DNA of 64,000 nt from Dyadobacter sp. CY356 (GCF_021440195.1 NZ_JAJTSZ010000001.1:434001-498000); one strand, 5' to 3'; counted from the first letter of the stretch, positions 16,647 to 26,136 are shown. Notes: generated by a model not told the origin, from the letters alone. Made by a program: numbers and translations.

Positions 16647-17234
16647 TTACCGGCATCTTTGCCGAAGATGCGGATATTGATCGGTCATCAATTCTTGCAG
16701 CCGCAGTCTCGCCCTCGAAAAATGCGATCGTATGGTAGCGGCGTTGATCTGCAACAGCTCAGATATTTCCTTTAATGAATAACCATCAACAACATACAAT
16801 AAAAATACTGTTTTATAAATTGGTTTTAATTGCTGAATGACTTTCATAACATCATCCGCAGCGATGTGGCTAATGACATCGTCATCGGCACTATATTCAA
16901 AAGAATCATCGTAGCTGGCGTAATAATCCCGGTATTTACGGTTTTTGCGATATTTACTAATGGCGGTGTGAACAAGGATTGTCCGAAGCCAGGCCTTGAA
17001 AGGCTGTGAGCGATCATACCTGCCTAAACTGTTAAACACCTTCAAAAAGCTTTCATTAAGTACCTCTTCGGCTTCTTCTGGGCTGGCAGTATACCTTAGG
17101 CAAATGCTTTTACCATAGCCAAAGTATTTTTTGAAAAGCTCACGTTGGGCTGATCTGTTGCCCTGGAGGCAGGCATCAATAACAGATTCTAAATTATTGG
17201 GATCAAAAATGACCCGAAGCATAAAACCATGCAT
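16647..17234 (-). CDS. ECF-type RNA polymerase sigma factor
   Basis: 195 residues (or 191 from the second ATG, MLRVIFDPNN). Region 2 (about 20-90: GYGKSICLRYTASPEEAEEV, FKAWLRTILVHTAISKYRK) and region 4 (about 130-182: YKTVFLLYVVDGYSLKEIS, INAATIRSHFSRARLRL) are complete, with no extra domain. No anti-sigma gene follows, which is common for some Bacteroidota ECF factors. It lies 81 bp upstream of the LytS/LytTR pair on the same strand and could supply promoter recognition for this locus (inference). Many Bacteroidota ECF factors are paired with TonB receptors, here four genes further on. Confidence 0.9.
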   Translation of the reverse strand: MHGFMLRVIFDPNNLESVIDACLQGNRSAQRELFKKYFGYGKSICLRYTASPEEAEEVLNESFLKVFNSLGRYDRSQPFKAWLRTILVHTAISKYRKNRKYRDYYASYDDSFEYSADDDVISHIAADDVMKVIQQLKPIYKTVFLLYVVDGYSLKEISELLQINAATIRSHFSRARLRLQELMTDQYPHLRQRCR

Positions 17235-17408
17235 AAACCTCGTTTTAAATACTTTTGCAAGTTTAACGATTGTGACTATCGGTGGGAAAAAGAAGTGACC
17301 AATGGAAGGAATGTTGTGGTTAAAATCAAATTTCCTGGGCAGCTTAACAACATTATGCCCATCTGGTATGTTACCGGATGAGCATATGCTGTTAGCTACA
17401 TATTTTAT

Positions 17409-17717
17409 TTATTTGCCACCATAATCACTTGTATGGTCTCTCCAAACTGAGTGGGAATGAGGCGTATTTTTAATGATTACGCCGCCTTGATAGGAGAACT
17501 CGATCCATACATTGGGTCCATCAATGCGTACATAGTCACTTTGCGTTGACATGCCCGTTGTTCCTGAATATGAAATGTAGGTGTTTGGCAATTCTGTTGT
17601 GTACTTGGCCAGTACCGTCGCAGCTGTCGCTTCGTCAAGATCATTGACGTACAGTTTGATTGCGTCCGGCAACAAAGCCTGCTTGGCTGAACTTAGCACA
17701 ATAGACATATCCCGCAT
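17409..17717 (-). pseudogene. C-terminal fragment of a third DUF3500 copy
   Basis: About 100 codons match only the last quarter of DUF3500: LPDAIKLYVNDLDEATAATV, YISYSGTTGMSTQSDYVRID, NVWIEFSYQGGVI and HSHSVWRDHTSDYGG. The rest of the domain, the lipobox and the signal peptide are missing; upstream of 17717 the sequence is unrelated. The HPH motif of the full copies has become HSH. I read it as the leftover of a deleted or recombined duplicate at the head of the locus. Confidence 0.7.
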
Positions 17718-17846
17718 TTGCGACCCGCGGGGATCTATCGTTTACTCAAAAACCGAAAAAGGTCAAATCGATATGAAAATCAAAACGAAAACTGTGAACA
17801 ATAAAATGGTGAAATAAATAGATTTACAGACGACGGTTTATTATGT

Positions 17847-18098
17847 TCAGGTGCATATATTGCATCTTCCACCAGCAGATTCCAGGTCACGGCGGACCGC
17901 GTTCGTTACTCTGTTGAGAAGTACAATTTTGTCGTTGTAAACCAATGTTTTTTGGGCTATCAGATAGGCGCGCTGCTCGGTATCATAATTCTCGGTCCGT
18001 ATCATGATATCCGGATGAACAGGACAAGTGAAGGCAGCTTTGGCTTTAAGTATTGACATACGGGCAACCGTATCAATATATTCTGTAAAATGATCCAT
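17847..18098 (-). CDS. Small protein with two cysteine motifs, unknown function
   Basis: 83 residues, probably cytoplasmic. It contains FTCPVHPDIMIRTENYD in the middle and ends in GGRCNICT. The CPVHP and CNIC motifs could bind a metal. I do not recognise a named family. The ATG start, clean composition and a stop well separated from neighbours support a real gene. No operon partner is evident. Confidence 0.55.
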   Translation of the reverse strand: MDHFTEYIDTVARMSILKAKAAFTCPVHPDIMIRTENYDTEQRAYLIAQKTLVYNDKIVLLNRVTNAVRRDLESAGGRCNICT

Positions 18099-18332
18099 GA
18101 TGATGAAGTTCTGTATAACTAAGGAAAGTTAACATATTAAACCAAAACATTTGGATTTTTCAGATGACCGTTTGATTAATATTTTTGAAGAAAAATTTTT
18201 CGATTTATATCATGATTGCAGCAAAGGTTTGGTCTGGCGACCTTGTAAGCTGTGCAACCGGTCAGAGAACTCGATAGGGATTGTCAATCAAAAAATGGTA
18301 TAATTAGGACAATTACGGATAAATCCGGCAGA

Positions 18333-19190
18333 TTATTTGAGTGACCAGTAAACGGCATTTTGCAGTAAATTAACAAAGTCATTATTCTGCCAAACTGCTT
18401 TATCATGGCCCATTGAAGTATAAAATGTTTTTCCCTGACCGACATTTCGGTACCAGGCAACAGGGTGGTATTTACCCATGCCAAAATCTTTATCGTTCAT
18501 TAAAAATATGTTTCCACTTGGAAGAATCTTTTCGCCATTAATGAATGCAACAATTTTTGCGTCCTTTGGCTTCGAATAGTAAATATACCATTCGTCTGTT
18601 TGCTTCCATGATGCGGGTAGCTGACGTGTAAAAGTAGAATCTATGCCTTTCTCAACATTTACCTGCGCCGACTGAAGCTGTGGATGAAGCGGGTGATGTG
18701 AAAAACTGGCTCCGATAAGATTTTTATTCATCCAGGGCCAGTCGTCGTGGGAGAAATCGCCGGCACCATGAATTCCCATTAATGTGCCACCCGATTCAAC
18801 AAAATGCTTCACCGCCATTTGTTGTTCAGCATTCAGTAGCCGGCCTGTTCCGTTATTAATGATTATAACTTTAAAATGCTTTAAAAGTTCGCTGGTGAAA
18901 ACGCCGCCTTCTTCTGTTTCATAGATATACCAGCCATTTTTCTCGCTCATATTCAGAAACACACGCTTGGCTGCGTCGATGGATTCCGAATGCCTGTAAC
19001 CTGTTGTTTTAGAAAATAATAGTATAGAAGGCTTGGCAGACGGAAAATTGATCACAGGCTGATCGGTTTCAAATTTTACCGGAAAGCCATTTTTAATTCT
19101 GTAAATAAACAGACTGGCAGCAGCGACAAGTATCAGCATCAATGTACCTGCACCAAGTAGCAATATTTTAAAGTTTTTTTTCATGCGCAC
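18333..19190 (-). CDS. ThuA-like domain protein
   Basis: 285 residues with an N-terminal membrane anchor (about 8-29) and then a ThuA-like, glutamine-amidotransferase-fold domain: ILLFSKTTGYRHSESIDAAK, GVFTSELLKHFKVIIINNG, AVKHFVESGGTLMGIHGAGD, GASFSHHPLHPQ and TSMGHDKAVW. The family is named after trehalose utilisation but its chemistry is not firmly known; Bacteroidota members are often extracytoplasmic and linked to sugar metabolism. The anchor suggests that the domain faces the periplasm. Gene neighbours give no clear pathway. Full family length, no damage seen. Confidence 0.85.
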   Translation of the reverse strand: MRMKKNFKILLLGAGTLMLILVAAASLFIYRIKNGFPVKFETDQPVINFPSAKPSILLFSKTTGYRHSESIDAAKRVFLNMSEKNGWYIYETEEGGVFTSELLKHFKVIIINNGTGRLLNAEQQMAVKHFVESGGTLMGIHGAGDFSHDDWPWMNKNLIGASFSHHPLHPQLQSAQVNVEKGIDSTFTRQLPASWKQTDEWYIYYSKPKDAKIVAFINGEKILPSGNIFLMNDKDFGMGKYHPVAWYRNVGQGKTFYTSMGHDKAVWQNNDFVNLLQNAVYWSLK

Positions 19191-19363
19191 AGCGTTATAT
19201 ATCTGACAAGATCACTATTCACAAAATCTAATGACTACTGTATTATTTAAAACTGAATTAAGGTCACCCACTATTTTTTTGTTGCTCATATATGGTTTGT
19301 AAACATTAAAAATTTAAATTGATGTGCAATCTGATTCTTCAAACTTTATAAAGCCATACCAGC

Positions 19364-19600
19364 ATGAGTGTCGATAAATATTCTTTGCAAAACGAAATCG
19401 TTGAAGCAGTAACAAGCCGGCTGGAATCTTCAATGGTGCTTTCAGACAAAGCAAAAAACAGAATAGCCAAGTCGGGAGGAAAACTTGCTGAAAGATTGAT
19501 GATGATCTTTGAAAAACAAGAGCGGAAGGCTGCAAAAAAAGCGGCTGAAAGCGGGAGTGATCCTGATGATTTTTCCGAAGAGACAAGCGGTGAATCTTAA
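19364..19600 (+). CDS. Small charged protein, unknown function
   Basis: 78 residues beginning MSVDKYSLQNEIVEAVTSRL. It is helical and highly charged in the second half (FEKQERKAAKKAAESG) and ends in an acidic tail (DPDDFSEETSGES). No signal peptide or known domain. A strong bidirectional terminator follows about 80 bp later, which supports transcription from a real unit. Function unknown. Confidence 0.5.
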   Translation: MSVDKYSLQNEIVEAVTSRLESSMVLSDKAKNRIAKSGGKLAERLMMIFEKQERKAAKKAAESGSDPDDFSEETSGES

Positions 19601-19680
19601 AGAAACAAAGTCAGAACTTCAAAATGAGACAGTTATTATTGGACAGAAAGAAGAGTCTCGTTAAAGAAAAACAGGTAAGG

Positions 19681-19723
19681 TTAAAAGGTTGCTGACCGGC
19701 TTGCGCAGGCAGCAACCTTTTAA
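19681..19723. terminator. Bidirectional terminator
   Basis: A perfect 14-bp stem TTAAAAGGTTGCTG (19681-19694) and CAGCAACCTTTTAA (19710-19723) with a 15-nt loop lies between the convergent small charged protein and PhoD-like genes. A/T tracts on both sides allow termination from both directions. Confidence 0.8.
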
Positions 19724-19744
19724 CCAAAATAAAAAACTACCGGT

Positions 19745-21493
19745 TTACAAACTAATTGTTTCGCTATGTCCTGTTGTGGTTGTCGTGTTCAATGTTGAAA
19801 TCGTGGCCACATATCTCCATTCCGCAATGGCCTGGGTTATGGTGAATTTTGCCATCACATAGCCGCGTTTGGAAGCGTCCACATAATTCAGATCATCAAC
19901 CAGGAGTGCCAGCGCCTGTTCAAACCCTGCCAAAGAAACCGGATCGGTCCCCAGATATTCTTCAAAACCAGGAGAAGTTACAGAGGAAGCAGCAAATTCC
20001 TTTCCTATTTTTTCTGTGCCTGCTGTTGTCAGGTCAGAATACCAGCCATTGTGTGAATCACCCGACAAGGCAATAAGTTTCTTGCCCTTTGCCAATGCAT
20101 ATACTTTTTCACGTTCGGCAGGATATCCGTCCCAGGCGTCCAGGTTATAGGGCAATACTGTGCTGATTCTGGCAATTTCCTGGGGTGTTAATGTAGGATC
20201 TTTGGCGAGAGAACGCGCCTTGATCTGTGTCAAAGCCAAAAGCAGCGTCTGAAACTTTTGAAAAGTCGCTGGCGTTGCCGAGCCCAATGCCGTAGCTTCA
20301 CCAACAATTTGCGTGATGCCAATAAGTAATTCTGCCGGCACATACATTTTTCCCATCAATACCTGTTGTCCAAGTACCTGCCACTTACCTTTTCCAGCTT
20401 GAAGAGCACTGCCCAGCCATGTAAGCTGCTCAGCACCTAAAATAGTTCTGGATGTATTCAGCCAGTCTTTTTGAAAGGCAGCTGCGTCCAGAACGCCGCT
20501 ACTGTTAAAGTAATCTGTGTAGGAAAGTTGTTTATCGCGGCCAATTACCCGGGTATCGAGCATGTGAAGGTCAAGAATATCTCCAAAAGTAAAGCTGCGG
20601 TAGATTTTCGGATCAGACAAAGTCCGGACCCCAATGTATTCATGATATGCTTTAATTGCGTTTGCTTTGCGGGTTTCAAAGCTTCCTTCTCCTGCATTGT
20701 GATTCTGGGCACCGTCTTTGTAAGCATCATTGGCGATCTCATGATCGTCCCAAACACAGATAAACGGTTTTTTCTGATGAGCCAGCTGAAGTTGCGGATC
20801 ACTTCTATATTGTTTAAGACGTGTGCGGTAATCATCCAGGCTCAGAATTTCATTTTTAGGTGCATGTGCTCTACCCAGGGAGGCAGTGTTGGAATTGGTT
20901 CCGTACTGCCCTTCACCATATTCATAGATGTAATCACCAAGGTGCAAAATTACGTCAGCGTCGGATATTGCCATTGCTCCGTAAACATTGAACAAACCAG
21001 CTGCGTAGTTTGAACACGAACATACTGCCATTTTCACTTCACTGCGCTCACCTGCCTTTGGAAGTGTCAATGTTTCGCCGGTCACTGAAACCGTTGCAGT
21101 ATTAACGATCGTAAAATTATAGTAATATTTTTTGTTGGAGTCAAGCCCGCTGATGTCGATGCTCACGGTAAAATCGTCACCCGAAAGTGCATCCACCATT
21201 TCAGTTTTCAGAATGGAATTGAAAGAAGGATCTGTGGCAAGCTTGTAAGAAAGCGTTACTTTGTCAGTGCTTACAGCGGGTGTCACCCTCGTCCATAGGA
21301 TTATTTTACTTTCTGTTGGATCAAAACTGGCAACACCGTAGTCAAAACTACCCTTCTGGCCGGGATCATTCGGGTCGGGTATGTTATGATCGGTGCATGA
21401 GCCCACCAGCACGGATGATAAAATCATCCCGGAAATGCCCAATGCCGATTTTTCAATAAATGCCCTTCGGTTAATAGAATTTTTATTTTTCAT
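19745..21493 (-). CDS. PhoD-like alkaline phosphatase/phosphodiesterase lipoprotein
   Basis: 582 residues from the ATG at 21493. The N-terminus NRRAFIEKSALGISGMILSS is Tat-like (twin arginine), ending in a lipobox (VLVGSC). A beta-sandwich domain (about 40-140) is followed by the metallophosphatase domain with VILHLGDYIYEYGEG, CVWDDHEIANDAYKDG, LHMLDTRV and IALSGDSHNGW, which contain the Asp/His/Asn metal ligands. PhoD enzymes use iron and calcium to release phosphate from esters outside the cytoplasm. The divergent neighbour is polyphosphate kinase, so phosphate metabolism links the two. Length and motifs are intact. Confidence 0.88.
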   Translation of the reverse strand: MKNKNSINRRAFIEKSALGISGMILSSVLVGSCTDHNIPDPNDPGQKGSFDYGVASFDPTESKIILWTRVTPAVSTDKVTLSYKLATDPSFNSILKTEMVDALSGDDFTVSIDISGLDSNKKYYYNFTIVNTATVSVTGETLTLPKAGERSEVKMAVCSCSNYAAGLFNVYGAMAISDADVILHLGDYIYEYGEGQYGTNSNTASLGRAHAPKNEILSLDDYRTRLKQYRSDPQLQLAHQKKPFICVWDDHEIANDAYKDGAQNHNAGEGSFETRKANAIKAYHEYIGVRTLSDPKIYRSFTFGDILDLHMLDTRVIGRDKQLSYTDYFNSSGVLDAAAFQKDWLNTSRTILGAEQLTWLGSALQAGKGKWQVLGQQVLMGKMYVPAELLIGITQIVGEATALGSATPATFQKFQTLLLALTQIKARSLAKDPTLTPQEIARISTVLPYNLDAWDGYPAEREKVYALAKGKKLIALSGDSHNGWYSDLTTAGTEKIGKEFAASSVTSPGFEEYLGTDPVSLAGFEQALALLVDDLNYVDASKRGYVMAKFTITQAIAEWRYVATISTLNTTTTTGHSETISL

Positions 21494-21871
21494 ACAGCTG
21501 TTTTGTGAGTTGTTGTAATCTATAAAGTTAGTCCCCCGGTATTTCCTGCAAATCACCAGAGTTTTAAGATCCTATTAAATTATTGCTTGGTACGGGTAAA
21601 GTACTTCAACCATTGTAAAATTTGCGTATATATAAAACCGTTCAGCTTTATATTTGGTCAACATGATAAGGCGTATTCCATGTAGTATTTGTCCGAAGCA
21701 AATCATTATTCTGATCTTTTTAATTTTACCTACTCTGGAATCAGGTAAACTTATTCCCAGCTTGGGAAAACCAAAAGATCAGATTCAGGTGGCACATTTT
21801 TAATTGATTCTGTGACACGGCACCATAAATTTTGAAATTAATGATCCTTACAAAATGTCTGATTAATCAAC
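21494..21871. other. Intergenic region between phoD-like gene and ppk1
   Basis: 378 bp shared by divergent promoters. On the plus strand TTTG (21621-21624) and TATATTTG (21649-21656) form a promoter with a 24-bp spacer, followed by a small ORF (listed separately). No RNA element recognised. Confidence 0.5.
21663..21803 (+). CDS. Candidate small ORF upstream of polyphosphate kinase
   Basis: 46 codons starting seven bases after the TATATTTG promoter element. The peptide begins MIRRIPCSICPKQIIILIFL and has a hydrophobic stretch about 12-25, like a short signal or membrane peptide. The start so close to the -7 element would leave almost no leader, which argues against translation unless the transcript is leaderless. 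No homologue is known to me. Confidence 0.25.
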   Translation: MIRRIPCSICPKQIIILIFLILPTLESGKLIPSLGKPKDQIQVAHF

Positions 21872-23896
21872 ATGATGACCAAATACTCTTATTTTGACCG
21901 TGACCTGAGCTGGCTTTCTTTTAATGAAAGAGTGTTGATTGAAGCTGGCAGGGAGATTGTGCCGGTTTTGGAAAGAATAAAGTTTTTATCCATATTTTCT
22001 TCGAATCTGGATGAGTTCTACCGCGTCCGTATACCCATTATGCTTGCAAAGCAGCAGCGGGGCAAAAAAAGTATTTATGACAAGGCGGCAAAAATTATTT
22101 ACAATCAGCAGATTCAATTCAGAAAGATTTTAATAGAGTCAGTCATCCCGGAATTGAAACAGTCGGGTGTACATTTTTACTATCAGGATCAAACTCCACA
22201 AATGCTCGATGATCAGATTACGGAGTATTTTTACTGCCATGTTGCAGGACTTTTAAAACCTGTTCTGTTAGAAAAGGGAGCGTCATTTTTTCCCGCTAAT
22301 GACAGGCTTTATATGGTGGTCCTTTTTACTATTGAGCAAAAAGGAGAACAGATCGCGATTGTAAACGTCCCGACTTTTCATCTGGATCGTTTTATCACAA
22401 TTAAATCAGATAATACCGATCACATTATATTTTTAGAAGAAGTAATCAAAAAAAATCTAAAAAGTCTTTTTCCTGACGCGACTCACATTGAATCTTTTAA
22501 TATTAAAGTCAACCGGGATGCGGAACTTGATCTTTCTGAGGATTATGGAGAAGACATGACCGAGCTTTTAGAGCGGCAGCTCCGCAAGCGAAAGTATGGT
22601 TCTGCTACACGATTCTTATATGAGCCGGGACTATCTGCACAGCATTTACAGATTCTGGTCGACGCGCTGGACTGCAAACAGGCCTCTGTCGTGGAAGGTG
22701 GAAGGTTTCACAATACAAAGGATCTTGCATCCTTACCGGTAAAAGATGCTATGCTTTGCTATCCGGACTGGCCGGCAAACAGGAAGGTGCGTGGAGTCAG
22801 CCGTGATATGACTTTATTTGACACACTTGCCAAAAATGATTTGATGGTTCATGCTCCGTACCAAACGTATGACACCGTATTAAGATTTTTTAATGAAGCG
22901 GCTATTGATCCTTCTGTTGAAGAAATTTACACAACCATGTACCGGGTTGCCCATGATTCAAAAATCGCGCTGGCATTGATCAGTGCAGCTAAAAACGGAA
23001 AGAAAGTTGTTGTTCTGGTAGAACTGAAAGCCCGGTTTGATGAGGCCAATAATATTCGTTGGTCAAAGAAACTTAAAACGGCTGGTGTGAAAATCGTGCA
23101 TAGTGTCAACTCCATTAAAGTGCATGCTAAACTGGCCTTGGTAAAAAGAAAAGATCCGGTAAATCCACTTTTGGGAATACTGGCTACCGGTAACCTGAAC
23201 GAAGGTACTGCGCGTTTTTACACAGACCATATCCTTCTCACATCACACCAGTCCATGCTTGGTGAGGCAAAAAAGCTGTTTCGTTTTTTAAGCAAAAAGA
23301 AAAGACCGGAAATTACTGACAAGATCGTTTTTGAGCATTTGTTGGTAGCTCAGTTTAATTTGCAGGAAAGATTTTTACAGCTGCTCGACCGTGAAATTAT
23401 TCATGCAAAGAATGGTTTACCCAGCGGAATTACAATCAAGCTGAACAATCTGGAAGAGCAAGTGCTGATCAACAGGCTGTATGAAGCTTCCAATGCAGGG
23501 GTGAAAATTAACCTTCTTATCAGAAGCGTTTGCTGCCTGGTTCCGGGTGTGGCCGGGCAAAGTGAAAATATTACGGTTAAGCGGATCGTTGACCGTTTTT
23601 TAGAACATGGCCGGATTTTTATTTTTAACAACAACGAGGATACCGAAATATATATGGGTTCGGCAGACTGGATGAACCGCAATATTTATAAGCGAATCGA
23701 AGTGATCTTTCCTGTTTATGATCAGAGATTAAAACAGCAGCTGCTGCAAATGATTACACTTCAATGGGAGGATACAGCGCAGGCAGTTACGCTTGATAAA
23801 AATATGAAAAACGTCTTTGCTCAAAAAGATAAAGGAATTCGCTCTCAGGAAGCTATCTATAAATTTTTATCTGATCATGAGTCTGTCAATAGTTAA
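21872..23896 (+). CDS. ppk1: Polyphosphate kinase 1
   Basis: 674 residues, near the usual 690. It makes inorganic polyphosphate from ATP. The N domain (YFDRDLSWLSFNERVL), H domain, and C1/C2 domains are present in order. The catalytic phospho-histidine is His418 (SIKVHAKLALV), and the second conserved histidine is His579 (FLEHGRIFIF). Other family signatures are SNLDEFYRVRIP, TTMYRVAHDS, LATGNLNEGTARFYTD and YMGSADWMNRN. The adjacent ATGs at 21872 and 21875 are both possible starts. It lies divergent from a PhoD-like phosphatase. Nothing looks damaged. Confidence 0.95.
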   Translation: MMTKYSYFDRDLSWLSFNERVLIEAGREIVPVLERIKFLSIFSSNLDEFYRVRIPIMLAKQQRGKKSIYDKAAKIIYNQQIQFRKILIESVIPELKQSGVHFYYQDQTPQMLDDQITEYFYCHVAGLLKPVLLEKGASFFPANDRLYMVVLFTIEQKGEQIAIVNVPTFHLDRFITIKSDNTDHIIFLEEVIKKNLKSLFPDATHIESFNIKVNRDAELDLSEDYGEDMTELLERQLRKRKYGSATRFLYEPGLSAQHLQILVDALDCKQASVVEGGRFHNTKDLASLPVKDAMLCYPDWPANRKVRGVSRDMTLFDTLAKNDLMVHAPYQTYDTVLRFFNEAAIDPSVEEIYTTMYRVAHDSKIALALISAAKNGKKVVVLVELKARFDEANNIRWSKKLKTAGVKIVHSVNSIKVHAKLALVKRKDPVNPLLGILATGNLNEGTARFYTDHILLTSHQSMLGEAKKLFRFLSKKKRPEITDKIVFEHLLVAQFNLQERFLQLLDREIIHAKNGLPSGITIKLNNLEEQVLINRLYEASNAGVKINLLIRSVCCLVPGVAGQSENITVKRIVDRFLEHGRIFIFNNNEDTEIYMGSADWMNRNIYKRIEVIFPVYDQRLKQQLLQMITLQWEDTAQAVTLDKNMKNVFAQKDKGIRSQEAIYKFLSDHESVNS

Positions 23897-23972
23897 ATAA
23901 AATATCCAGCGGTTTCAAATGAAGATATTATAAATGTCTGACTTGCTATATTTTTCGAAAAGTACACCTTAA

Positions 23973-25136
23973 CTAATTCAGCGAGTGGAACTGTTCGGCA
24001 TATTGCTGCACCATTTTATGCCATCCAAATGTTTGCTGGGTAAATATCCGGGAACTGGCCGATGCTGATGCAAATTTTGATGGGTCTTTAATAAATACAT
24101 TTAGTGCCTGAATCCACTGTTCATGGTTTTCTGGTTTAAGTAAAGTGCCATTTAGCCCGTCATGTATTGCACTGGTTATACCATCAATATCAGAAGCAAA
24201 TACCCAATTTCCGGCCAATGACGCTTCCAGGCATACCAATCCGAAACCCTCCATATCGCCTTCGACTTTGATGTTGGGCATTATAAAGGCATCTGACAAT
24301 GTAAGAATTTGAACCAGATCCTCCTGCGGAAGCTTGCCCAGATGTAAAACCTTATTTCTCGTTTCAGATCTTTCAAGTAAGATCCGTAATCTATTTTCAT
24401 CCGAGGGGTAACCCAAAAGCAGCTGAATTTTCGAGCTGATCTTCTCTGGTATCAGGCTCCGGAAAATATCGGCCCGCGGTCTTTTTCTGTGGAATGGACC
24501 TGCCATCAACAGGATGAAATCACCATTTAGCCCGGGCAAAACGTTTTCTAAAAACCAGCTGAAGCCTTTACGTTTCACCGGTCTTCCTAATGCGATGAGC
24601 ACAGTTTTTTGGCTCAAATCAATAGCATACTGCTCCTTAAATTTGATTGTAAAGTGTCCGCAAGCGGCAGCTTGGGAAAGTGCATGGTCTACACCGTTGG
24701 GAATAGTAATCACCTTTTGTGGTTCGATACCTCTTTCTATGCAGGCACCGGCTGTGGCCTTACTTACGGCAATAATCAGATCATAGCGGTTAAGGGCTGG
24801 AAAAATAAATTTTTGATAGATTTTGCTGGGGAAAACCACATCAAGGCCGTGAACAGTGACCACCCGGCGCAGGTGCCGGTAGCGTTTGTGAAGCAAACAG
24901 ACCGAAGCGATCAAGGCATCATTAAAGTGAATTATGGAAATAGAAGGGAATTCTTTTATGATTTTATCAATTTTCTTTTCCAAAGAAAGAAAGAAAAAAA
25001 GACGGCTTCCTGATCCGGTATAAACCAGACTATGTACTACTGCAAATTTCTCAAAGCCTTTAATCAATTCGAAACTCTGCTTTTCCATACCACCGACAGA
25101 AGGAGGGAATTTATGACTTACAAACAATATCTCCAT
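23973..25136 (-). CDS. Glycosyltransferase family 4
   Basis: 387 residues with the GT-B fold. The N-terminal half has the nucleotide-sugar GT4 start FVSHKFPPSVGGMEKQSFEL; the C-terminal half has LIALGRPVKRKGFSWFLENV and the donor-binding EGFGLVCLEASLAGNWVFAS block with the E-x7-E motif. It transfers a sugar from a nucleotide-sugar donor to an acceptor that cannot be named. Two bases separate it from the flippase-like gene upstream, and a second GT4 precedes that, so the three form an operon for a surface glycolipid or polysaccharide (inference). Confidence 0.88.
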   Translation of the reverse strand: MEILFVSHKFPPSVGGMEKQSFELIKGFEKFAVVHSLVYTGSGSRLFFFLSLEKKIDKIIKEFPSISIIHFNDALIASVCLLHKRYRHLRRVVTVHGLDVVFPSKIYQKFIFPALNRYDLIIAVSKATAGACIERGIEPQKVITIPNGVDHALSQAAACGHFTIKFKEQYAIDLSQKTVLIALGRPVKRKGFSWFLENVLPGLNGDFILLMAGPFHRKRPRADIFRSLIPEKISSKIQLLLGYPSDENRLRILLERSETRNKVLHLGKLPQEDLVQILTLSDAFIMPNIKVEGDMEGFGLVCLEASLAGNWVFASDIDGITSAIHDGLNGTLLKPENHEQWIQALNVFIKDPSKFASASASSRIFTQQTFGWHKMVQQYAEQFHSLN

Positions 25137-25138
25137 GA

Positions 25139-26125
25139 TTAAACATCAGCAATGGCTGTCATTTTTTTGTTGTAAAAAAGGTATACTACCAATCCGAAAA
25201 GTATCCAGAAAAGTTGACGCGAACGCCTCAGGATTGAAACAGTCAACCAAATACCTGTGTCCGAAACTCCGATCAGTTCAAGCATGACCTTGTTGCCGAA
25301 CTCTTCTACCCCAATCTGAGCCGGGACAAAAGCACCGGCCGCTTTAAAAATGACAACTCCCATATCTACAAAAAGTACATGGAGTACAGTGGCATTTATT
25401 CCAAAAAATTTCAGGATAAAGAATACTTCCAGTGAGCCGACAATCCAGTGGGCAGTAAAAAACAGGATGCAAAGAAATACACCCCTTTTGTTTGCCTTAA
25501 AAAACAGATTAAACTCTGAAATTATTGGCCTGATCATAAGCTTCCTATCAAGATATTTGAAAAGCTGCAGAGCTTTCGGGTATTCTATCAATTTTTTATA
25601 AACTGAATTATTTCTTAGGCCAAATGCGATTGCAATTATGCACAGGCCAATTCCAAAGCCAAGTGTAATCAGTTCAAAAAGCCCGGGGATGCGTTTATTA
25701 TCGAGAAGAAAAACAAGAATAAGTGCCAGGAAAAATAACGCTAGCTGTGTAGCTGCCATCAGTATCCTGGAAATCAATAATGAGGCAACAACTGTTGTTT
25801 TTTCAAGGCCTTTTTCTTTAAGAAGATAAACCTTTAAAGCTTCTCCACCGATCACACTGGCCGGGTTTATAATGCTGAACATCTCGCCCAAATGCCTGAT
25901 AACAAATAGATTTATTATTCCGATTTGCTTTACCTCTTTACCCAGGCAGTATTTCCAGCCAATCGTTGCAAGCAGATAGGCCGTGAGGGTAATCAACAGA
26001 AGATACAGAAAATGAAACCCGAAACTTTTAATTGTGACCGCCACGACTTGAAAATCAGTAGCCTTTAAAAAAAGAGCAAAAAAAACGATTACAATTAATA
26101 TGGTTATGATTTTTAAAGGTTTCAT
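25139..26125 (-). CDS. Flippase-like membrane protein (YbhN/lysylphosphatidylglycerol synthase TM family)
   Basis: 328 residues with about eight membrane helices and no soluble catalytic domain. The GGEALKVYLLKEKGL motif with the conserved E-x-x-K and the late FVPAQIGVEEFGNKVML motif are typical of the UPF0104 (YbhN/AglD) family. These proteins are thought to flip or handle lipid-linked substrates and are often encoded beside glycosyltransferases, as here. Its gene is 2 bp from one GT4 and 11 bp from the other. The aminoacyl-transferase domain of true MprF is absent, so lysyl-PG synthesis is unlikely. Confidence 0.82.
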   Translation of the reverse strand: MKPLKIITILIVIVFFALFLKATDFQVVAVTIKSFGFHFLYLLLITLTAYLLATIGWKYCLGKEVKQIGIINLFVIRHLGEMFSIINPASVIGGEALKVYLLKEKGLEKTTVVASLLISRILMAATQLALFFLALILVFLLDNKRIPGLFELITLGFGIGLCIIAIAFGLRNNSVYKKLIEYPKALQLFKYLDRKLMIRPIISEFNLFFKANKRGVFLCILFFTAHWIVGSLEVFFILKFFGINATVLHVLFVDMGVVIFKAAGAFVPAQIGVEEFGNKVMLELIGVSDTGIWLTVSILRRSRQLFWILFGLVVYLFYNKKMTAIADV

Positions 26126-26136
26126 TCAAGTGATTT

